Shown in pieces: positions 18,864 to 23,104 of a DNA stretch of 23,104 bases. Position 1 is the first letter of the stretch. Each line of letters begins with the position of its first letter. Source of the stretch: DATBDM01 sp036269915 (GTDB lineage Bacteria > Actinomycetota > Thermoleophilia > Solirubrobacterales > Solirubrobacteraceae); NCBI GenBank assembly GCA_036269915.1, contig DATBDM010000043.1, positions 1-23,104 on the forward strand, read 5' to 3'. The position numbers and the translations under genes are program-made. Below the pieces are notes generated by a model. That model saw only the letters and a list, made by a program, of their open reading frames with translations. It ran no database searches and had not been told where the DNA came from.

Positions 18864-20369
18864 TCAGTCGCCGTACCAGTCGGGCTGGTCCTCCTGGAGG
18901 TCCACCCAGACCGATTTCACCTGCGTGTAGTGCTCCATCACGCCGAGGCCGTTCTCGCGGCCGTAGCCCGACTGCTTGTAGCCCCCGAAGGGGACGAGCC
19001 AGTTCCAGACGCGGTAGTTGTTGATCCAGACCGTCCCCGCCTGCAGCCGGTGAGCGACCCGGTGCGCGCGCTTGACGTCGCGGGTCCAGACCGCGCCGGC
19101 GAGCCCGTATGGCGTGTCGTTGGCGATCGCGATCGCCTCCTCCTCGTCGTCGAAGCCGATCACGGCGGTGACCGGTCCGAAGATCTCCTCGCGCGCCACG
19201 CGCATGTCGTTGGAGACGCCGTCGAGGATCGTCGGGGAGAAGAACCAGCCGGGATCGTCGCCGGGCGGGGCGCCGCCGGTGGCGACGCGGGCACCCTCGC
19301 CGGTGGCGATGCCGACGTAGGAGGCGATCTTGTCGAGCTGGCGCCTGGAGGTCTGCGCGCCGACCTGCGTCGCCGGGGCGAGCGGGTCGCCGACCCGGAT
19401 CGCGGCCGCCTTGGCCGTGAAGCGCTCGACGAACTCGTCGCGCACGGCCTCGTGCACCAGCGTGCGCGAGGCCGCCATGCACGACTGGCCGGCCGCGGAG
19501 AAGATGCCGTAGGCCGAGCGACGGACCGCCTGCTCGATCTCGGCGTCGGCGAACACGATGTTGGGCGACTTGCCGCCGAGCTCGAAGGTCCCGGGCGTGA
19601 TCGTCTGCGCGGCCGCGGCGGCGATCGCTCGGCCGGTCTGGGTCGAGCCGGTGAAGGCGATCTTGTCGAGCCCCGGATGCGCGACGAGCGCCGCTCCGGC
19701 GCGGGCGCCGAACCCGGGCAGGACGTTGAGGACGCCGTCCGGGAGCAGGCCCGCGTCGTGGATCAGCGCGGCGAGCGCGAGCGCCGACACCGGCGTGTCC
19801 TCCGCCGGCTTGAGCACGATCGCGTTGCCGCCCGCGAGGGCGGGCGCGGCCTTCCAGCTCAGCATGACCAGCGGCGAGTTCCAGGGAATGATCGCCCCGA
19901 CCACGCCGAGCGGCTCGCGGCGCGTGTAGGTGAACGCCGGGCCGGCGTCGGGCAGCGTCGTGCCGAGCACCGCCTGGCAGACGCCCGCGAAGAACTCCCA
20001 GTAGCGGACGATCAGCCCCAGCTCGGCCTTGGTCTCGCGCAGCGCCTTGCCGTTGTCGCGCGACTCGATCAGCGCGAGCTCGTCGAAGTGCTCGGCGACG
20101 AGCTGTGCGATCGACCACAGCACCCGCGCCCGGTCCGCGGCGAGGCTGCGCCCCCAGCCGCCCTCGAAGGCGGCCCGCGCCGCTGCGACGGCCGCGTCGA
20201 CGTCCTCCTCGCCCGCCTCGGCGACGCTCTGCCACGGCGTCGCGAGCGCCGGCTCATAGGCGTCGAAGACGCGCCCGTCGGCGGCGTCGCGCCACCCGCC
20301 GCCGACGAACAGCCTCAGCGATCCGTCGGGTCCGCGGGGCAGCCGGTCGAGCAGCGCGGGTCCGGTCAC
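18864..20369 (-). CDS. Aldehyde dehydrogenase family protein (NAD(P)-dependent)
   Basis: 501-aa member of the ALDH superfamily, normal length. The catalytic set is intact: Asn164 in IPWNSP, Lys187 in VLKPAED, the GST motif FTGSTQTGR (239-247), general base Glu263 in FELGGKSPN, and nucleophile Cys297 in AAGQSCMAASR. The C terminus includes EEIFGPV and FGGYKQSGYGRENG. It oxidises an aldehyde to the acid; the sequence resembles betaine-aldehyde/gamma-aminobutyraldehyde-type ALDHs but no substrate is certain. GTG at 20369 is the only start giving the usual N-terminal length; a TAGAAC lies 6 nt before it. A neighbouring ATG at 20374 is out of frame. The gene lies 9 nt from the dienelactone-hydrolase stop, suggesting one transcript, possibly catabolic. 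Confidence 0.93.
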   Translation of the reverse strand: MTGPALLDRLPRGPDGSLRLFVGGGWRDAADGRVFDAYEPALATPWQSVAEAGEEDVDAAVAAARAAFEGGWGRSLAADRARVLWSIAQLVAEHFDELALIESRDNGKALRETKAELGLIVRYWEFFAGVCQAVLGTTLPDAGPAFTYTRREPLGVVGAIIPWNSPLVMLSWKAAPALAGGNAIVLKPAEDTPVSALALAALIHDAGLLPDGVLNVLPGFGARAGAALVAHPGLDKIAFTGSTQTGRAIAAAAAQTITPGTFELGGKSPNIVFADAEIEQAVRRSAYGIFSAAGQSCMAASRTLVHEAVRDEFVERFTAKAAAIRVGDPLAPATQVGAQTSRRQLDKIASYVGIATGEGARVATGGAPPGDDPGWFFSPTILDGVSNDMRVAREEIFGPVTAVIGFDDEEEAIAIANDTPYGLAGAVWTRDVKRAHRVAHRLQAGTVWINNYRVWNWLVPFGGYKQSGYGRENGLGVMEHYTQVKSVWVDLQEDQPDWYGD

Positions 20370-20378
20370 CCCATGGTT

Positions 20379-21155
20379 CTACCGCGGATCCTGTCCGCCG
20401 TGGTGTGCGATGAAGGCGAGCGTCCGCAGCCAGGCGTCCTCGGACGCGTCCTTGAACTCCTCGTACTTGCGGTCGAAGAACGAGTGCGGGGCGCCCTCGT
20501 AGATCACGAACTCGTTCTCGACGTCGGCATCGGCGAGCGCCGCCTCGAGGCTCGCCACGTCGGCGGGCGGGATCGCCGGATCGGCGCCGCCCATCAGCCC
20601 CAGGATCGGGGTGCCGTGCATGTCGGGGGCGCGGTCGAGCGGCCCGGGCTCGTCGTTGCGCGGCCCCGGCCGGCCGTAGAAGCCGACCGCCCCCGACAGG
20701 CCGTGGCCGCCGGTCGCCGCGAGCCAGGAGTTCGAGCCGCCGAAGCAGAAGCCGACCGTGAAGACGGCGCGGCAGTCGCCGCCCTCGGGCGTGCGCAGCC
20801 GGTGCACGGCGGCGCCGATGTCGAGCTGGAGCGTCTTGTAGCGCGTCTGGGCCACGTGGGGCGCGTAGTCCCAGTCGTCCGGGCGCTTCTCGACCCCGGC
20901 GGTGCGACCGAAGTAGTCGATCGCGACCGCGCGCACGCCGCGCTCGGCGAAGCGCAGCGCGAGCTCCTCGTAGAAGCGGTAGAGGCCGCGGACGTCCGGC
21001 AGCACCACGACGCCGGTGCCGATGTGATCCTCGGGGACGGCGTCGAACGCCGCGAAGCGGTTGCCGTCGGGCGCCTCGAGCACGAGATCCTCGTGCGAGA
21101 CGGCCGCGCCGGCGATCGGCGTGATGGGCGGAAGGGAGTCGGCGTCGAAGCACAT
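20379..21155 (-). CDS. Dienelactone hydrolase family protein
   Basis: 258-aa alpha/beta hydrolase of the DLH (carboxymethylenebutenolidase) family. The nucleophile elbow is GFCFGG with Cys137, and the other triad members are Asp192 in GGADPAIPP and His224 in GAPHSFFD, all at family spacing. LPDVRGLYRFYEELALRFAERG and AIDYFG are the standard early segments. It could cleave dienelactone in aromatic ring degradation or, as often in actinobacteria, another ester. The start ATG at 21155 has a GAAGGA Shine-Dalgarno and begins 21 nt after the yaaA stop, so it is likely co-transcribed with yaaA and ALDH. No other ring-cleavage genes are present, so the catabolic role is open. Confidence 0.9.
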   Translation of the reverse strand: MCFDADSLPPITPIAGAAVSHEDLVLEAPDGNRFAAFDAVPEDHIGTGVVVLPDVRGLYRFYEELALRFAERGVRAVAIDYFGRTAGVEKRPDDWDYAPHVAQTRYKTLQLDIGAAVHRLRTPEGGDCRAVFTVGFCFGGSNSWLAATGGHGLSGAVGFYGRPGPRNDEPGPLDRAPDMHGTPILGLMGGADPAIPPADVASLEAALADADVENEFVIYEGAPHSFFDRKYEEFKDASEDAWLRTLAFIAHHGGQDPR

Positions 21156-21175
21156 GAGCAGGATCCTTCCACGCC

Positions 21176-21832
21176 TCAGCCCTGCTCGATCACGTCGAGC
21201 GTGCCGGGCGACAGCTCGACCTCGCGGCCCGTGGCGGCGACGAGCTCCGCGACGGCCTCGGGCGTCCGCGGCGGCGGGCTCGCGTCCAGCACGATCCGCG
21301 CGACGTCGCCGCGCGTCGCCTTGACCATGTGGGAGACCGGCGTGCGCCTGCCGTCGCGCTCGACGAACGCCCGCACCGCGAGCGCCAGGCCGCCACGCGG
21401 ACGCCAGGCCGCCGCATAGCCGCCCGAGCGCATGTCGACGATCAGGGCGTCGCCGGGCAGCGCGTCGCGCAGCGGCTCCCGCCAGTGCGCCGCGAGACCG
21501 CCGATCCCCGGCAGCCTCGCATCGATCGGCAGCTTGTAGGCGGGGATCCGGTCGTCGGGCGACAGCACGCCCCACAGGCCGCTGAAGATCAGCACGCGCC
21601 GACGGGCGCGCAGCGGCAGCTCGGCGAGCCCGAGGCGCCCGAAGAGCACGCCGGTGTAGACCGCGGACGCCTTCGCGGCCGGCGCGCGCAGCAGCGCGTC
21701 GCCGTCCGGCAGCGCGCGCAGGACCGCCTCGCGGGCGGCGGTCAGCTGCGGGTGCGACAGCGCGGCGAGGTCGACGGGACGGCCGCGGCGGGGCGCGGTC
21801 TTGCCCTCGGAGGGCGGCAGCAGGACGAGCAC
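21176..21832 (-). CDS. yaaA: Peroxide stress protein YaaA (DUF328)
   Basis: 218-aa YaaA-family protein. E. coli YaaA lowers free iron and DNA damage during hydrogen peroxide stress, and members bind DNA. The family signature LPPSEGKT opens the protein after MLVL, followed by YTGVLF, GLWGVLSPDDRIPAYKLPIDARLPG, VDMRSGGYAA and VKATRGDVARIVL, all in the usual order; it is slightly shorter than E. coli's about 258 aa. GTG at 21832 gives MLVLLPPS, matching the family start. No Shine-Dalgarno precedes it, but TAGGCT lies 9 nt upstream. It is divergent from the aldo-keto reductase gene with only 27 bp between starts, so the two may be co-regulated. Confidence 0.9.
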   Translation of the reverse strand: MLVLLPPSEGKTAPRRGRPVDLAALSHPQLTAAREAVLRALPDGDALLRAPAAKASAVYTGVLFGRLGLAELPLRARRRVLIFSGLWGVLSPDDRIPAYKLPIDARLPGIGGLAAHWREPLRDALPGDALIVDMRSGGYAAAWRPRGGLALAVRAFVERDGRRTPVSHMVKATRGDVARIVLDASPPPRTPEAVAELVAATGREVELSPGTLDVIEQG

Positions 21833-21841
21833 GGGTGCGGC

Positions 21842-21851
21842 AGCCTAATCT
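21842..21851. promoter_or_regulatory. Overlapping divergent -10 boxes for yaaA and AKR
   Basis: Minus strand 21842-21847 reads TAGGCT (9 nt before the yaaA GTG). Plus strand 21846-21851 reads TAATCT (8 nt before the AKR ATG). The two share bases 21846-21847. Both fit TAnnnT, and the intervening DNA is only 27 bp, too short for two separate full promoters. Confidence 0.45.
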
Positions 21852-21859
21852 CCGAGGTC

Positions 21860-22888
21860 ATGACCTACGTCGCCGCCGAGGACCGCTACGAGCCCATGCC
21901 CTACCGCCGCTGCGGGCGCAGTGGCCTGATGCTGCCCGCCGTCTCGCTCGGCCTATGGCACAACTTCGGCCACGAGCGGCCCGTCGACACGCAGCGCGCG
22001 ATCCTGCGGCGCGCGTTCGACCTGGGCGTCACGCACTTCGACCTGGCCAACAACTACGGGCCGCCCTACGGGTCGGCGGAGACGAACTTCGGGCGCATCC
22101 TGCGCGAGGACCTCCGGCCCTACCGCGACGAGCTCGTCATCTCCACCAAGGCCGGCTACGACATGTGGCCCGGCCCCTACGGTGACCACGGCTCGCGCAA
22201 GTACCTGCTCGCCAGCCTCGACCAGAGCCTGTCGCGGATGGGGCTCGACTACGTCGACATCTTCTACTCGCACCGCTTCGACCCGGACACGCCGCTCGAG
22301 GAGACGATGGGTGCGCTCGACACCGCGGTGCGGTCGGGCAAGGCGCTCTACGCGGGCATCTCCTCCTACTCGGGCGAGCGCACCCAGCAGGCCGTGCGGA
22401 TCCTGCAGGAGCTCGGCACGCCGCTGCTGATCCACCAGCCGTCGTACTCCCTGCTCAACCGCTGGATCGAGCCCGAGCTGCTCGACGCGCTCGAAGAGGT
22501 CGGCGCAGGCTGCATCACGTTCTCGCCGCTCGCGCAAGGGATGCTCACCGACAAGTACCTGAACGGCATCCCGGAAGGCTCGCGCGCGACGCAGAACTCT
22601 TCGCTGTCCCCGGACCTGCTGACCGACGAGGCGCTGGAGAAGATCCGCGAGCTGAACGGGATCGCGCAGGGCCGCGGCCAATCGCTCGCCCAGCTCGCGC
22701 TCGCGTGGACGTTGCGCGACCCGCGCGTCACCTCGACGCTGATCGGCGCGTCGAGCGTCGCACAGCTCGAGGACTCACTCGGTGCGCTCGACAAGCCGGA
22801 GTTCTCCTCCGACGAGCTCGCCGCGATCGATCGCTACGCCACGGAGAGCGACATCAATCTCTGGCAGCGCTCGAGCAGCGAGTCGTAG
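21860..22888 (+). CDS. gpr: Aldo/keto reductase, L-glyceraldehyde-3-phosphate reductase type (YghZ/Gpr)
   Basis: 342-aa AKR14-type reductase. Similarity to E. coli YghZ is visible along the whole length, e.g. SLGLWHNFGH, RAFDLGVTHFDLANNYGPP, KAGYDMWPGPYG, SRKYLLASLDQSLSRMGL, FYSHRFD, LIHQPSYSLLNRW, PLAQGMLTDKYLNGIP and the end NLWQRSS. The catalytic tetrad is Asp61, Tyr66, Lys97 and His138. The family reduces L-glyceraldehyde 3-phosphate and methylglyoxal with NADPH, so detoxification of reactive carbonyls is the likely role. ATG at 21860 matches the family start; GAGG at 21854-21857 is a weak Shine-Dalgarno, and TAATCT lies 8 nt upstream. It is divergent from yaaA. Confidence 0.95.
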   Translation: MTYVAAEDRYEPMPYRRCGRSGLMLPAVSLGLWHNFGHERPVDTQRAILRRAFDLGVTHFDLANNYGPPYGSAETNFGRILREDLRPYRDELVISTKAGYDMWPGPYGDHGSRKYLLASLDQSLSRMGLDYVDIFYSHRFDPDTPLEETMGALDTAVRSGKALYAGISSYSGERTQQAVRILQELGTPLLIHQPSYSLLNRWIEPELLDALEEVGAGCITFSPLAQGMLTDKYLNGIPEGSRATQNSSLSPDLLTDEALEKIRELNGIAQGRGQSLAQLALAWTLRDPRVTSTLIGASSVAQLEDSLGALDKPEFSSDELAAIDRYATESDINLWQRSSSES

Positions 22889-22894
22889 CTCGTA

Positions 22895-23044
22895 CTACTG
22901 CGTGTTGCCGGCGACGATGCGGTCGTACGCGCGGCGAACGGGCGAGTTCGGATCGGGGACCTGCGACGCGTCACGGCGGCTCTGCTCGACGATGAACTTG
23001 TCGAGCGCGCGGACTGCCTGACCGAAGGACCTGCCGTCTCCCAT
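22895..23044 (-). CDS. Hypothetical 49-aa protein
   Basis: A short minus ORF from ATG at 23044 to TAG at 22895. The product starts GDGRSFGQAVRALDKFIVE, continues with QSRRDASQVPDPNSPVRRAY and ends DRIVAGNTQ, so it is charged, soluble and probably two helices joined by a Pro-rich turn. About 43 of 49 codons end in G or C, as expected of coding sequence here. It converges with the AKR gene, ending 6 bp past its stop. There is no clear Shine-Dalgarno, and the frame is open upstream to the window edge, so the start could lie further out. The plus-strand frame over the same bases is a read-through of AKR shadow frames. Function unknown. Confidence 0.55.
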   Translation of the reverse strand: MGDGRSFGQAVRALDKFIVEQSRRDASQVPDPNSPVRRAYDRIVAGNTQ

Positions 23045-23104
23045 GCCAGTGGGTTTCGGGGGTTTGGCCCTTCGAGGTAATCCCTTGGACGAGTGAGCCG
23101 CCGC

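Noticed and set aside
18864..20374. ATG at 20374 as the ALDH start
   Set aside because: It is out of frame with the ALDH coding sequence; the GTG at 20369 is in frame.
1..23104. Mobile elements, phage genes or a defence island
   Set aside because: No transposase, integrase, recombinase, restriction or toxin-antitoxin motifs were seen, and GC and codon style are even across the window.

Overview
The window is very GC-rich, densely coded chromosome with GTG/TTG starts, almost exclusively G/C third codon positions and many 1-20 nt overlaps. The family content (acVLRF1-like protein, DUF6457 next to MobA, MreB-like protein, CpsB-type PHP phosphatase, Usp proteins, cytosolic Ser/Thr kinase) suggests a high-GC actinobacterium, most likely class Thermoleophilia (Solirubrobacterales). 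This placement is an inference from protein style, with no rRNA or database support. I see no insertion sequence, prophage, CRISPR array or plasmid function. No stretch longer than 300 bases lacks a gene; the longest is the 146-bp convergent gap at 10879-11024, which holds a strong palindrome.

Layout. 1-5017: the 5' part of tRNA-Ser(CGA) and tadA on the minus strand; a secreted subtilisin-like S8 protease on plus; UspA on minus; a CpsB-like PHP phosphatase on plus; then a minus run of an ABM-like small protein, an SDR oxidoreductase, a second Usp-like protein and a 28-residue single-span membrane ORF. 5073-10878: an HD-GYP protein and a Ser/Thr kinase diverge from one CATATG box, and each carries a degenerate receiver-like domain. 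The kinase leads an overlapping plus run of mobA, a DUF6457 gene and a DAO-family flavoenzyme, followed by an ABC-2 ATPase and permease.

10879-15327: past the palindrome lie two minus genes, a 1185-aa secreted protein built from about 12 Ig-like repeats and a 241-aa protein with an internal duplication. 15381-17183: a plus run of a GNAT acetyltransferase, a NYN-domain nuclease and a sterol-desaturase-family protein. 17185-21832: a minus run of yaaA, a dienelactone hydrolase, an aldehyde dehydrogenase, an MreB-like actin homologue and an acVLRF1-like protein that seems to lack its catalytic loop. 21860-23104: a YghZ/Gpr-type aldo-keto reductase on plus and a 49-aa minus ORF at the edge.

No single pathway fills the window. 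The themes are signalling (kinase, HD-GYP, PHP phosphatase, two Usp proteins), reactive carbonyl or peroxide handling (ALDH, DLH, YaaA, AKR, SDR), cell surface (S8 protease, Ig-repeat protein, MreB) and RNA or translation quality (TadA, NYN, acVLRF1-like). The items most worth follow-up are the divergent pseudoreceiver pair, the loop-less acVLRF1 homologue beside MreB, the two unlisted small ORFs, the duplicated-domain protein coupled to the Ig-repeat giant, and a recurring TAnnnT box just before starts that lack a Shine-Dalgarno.
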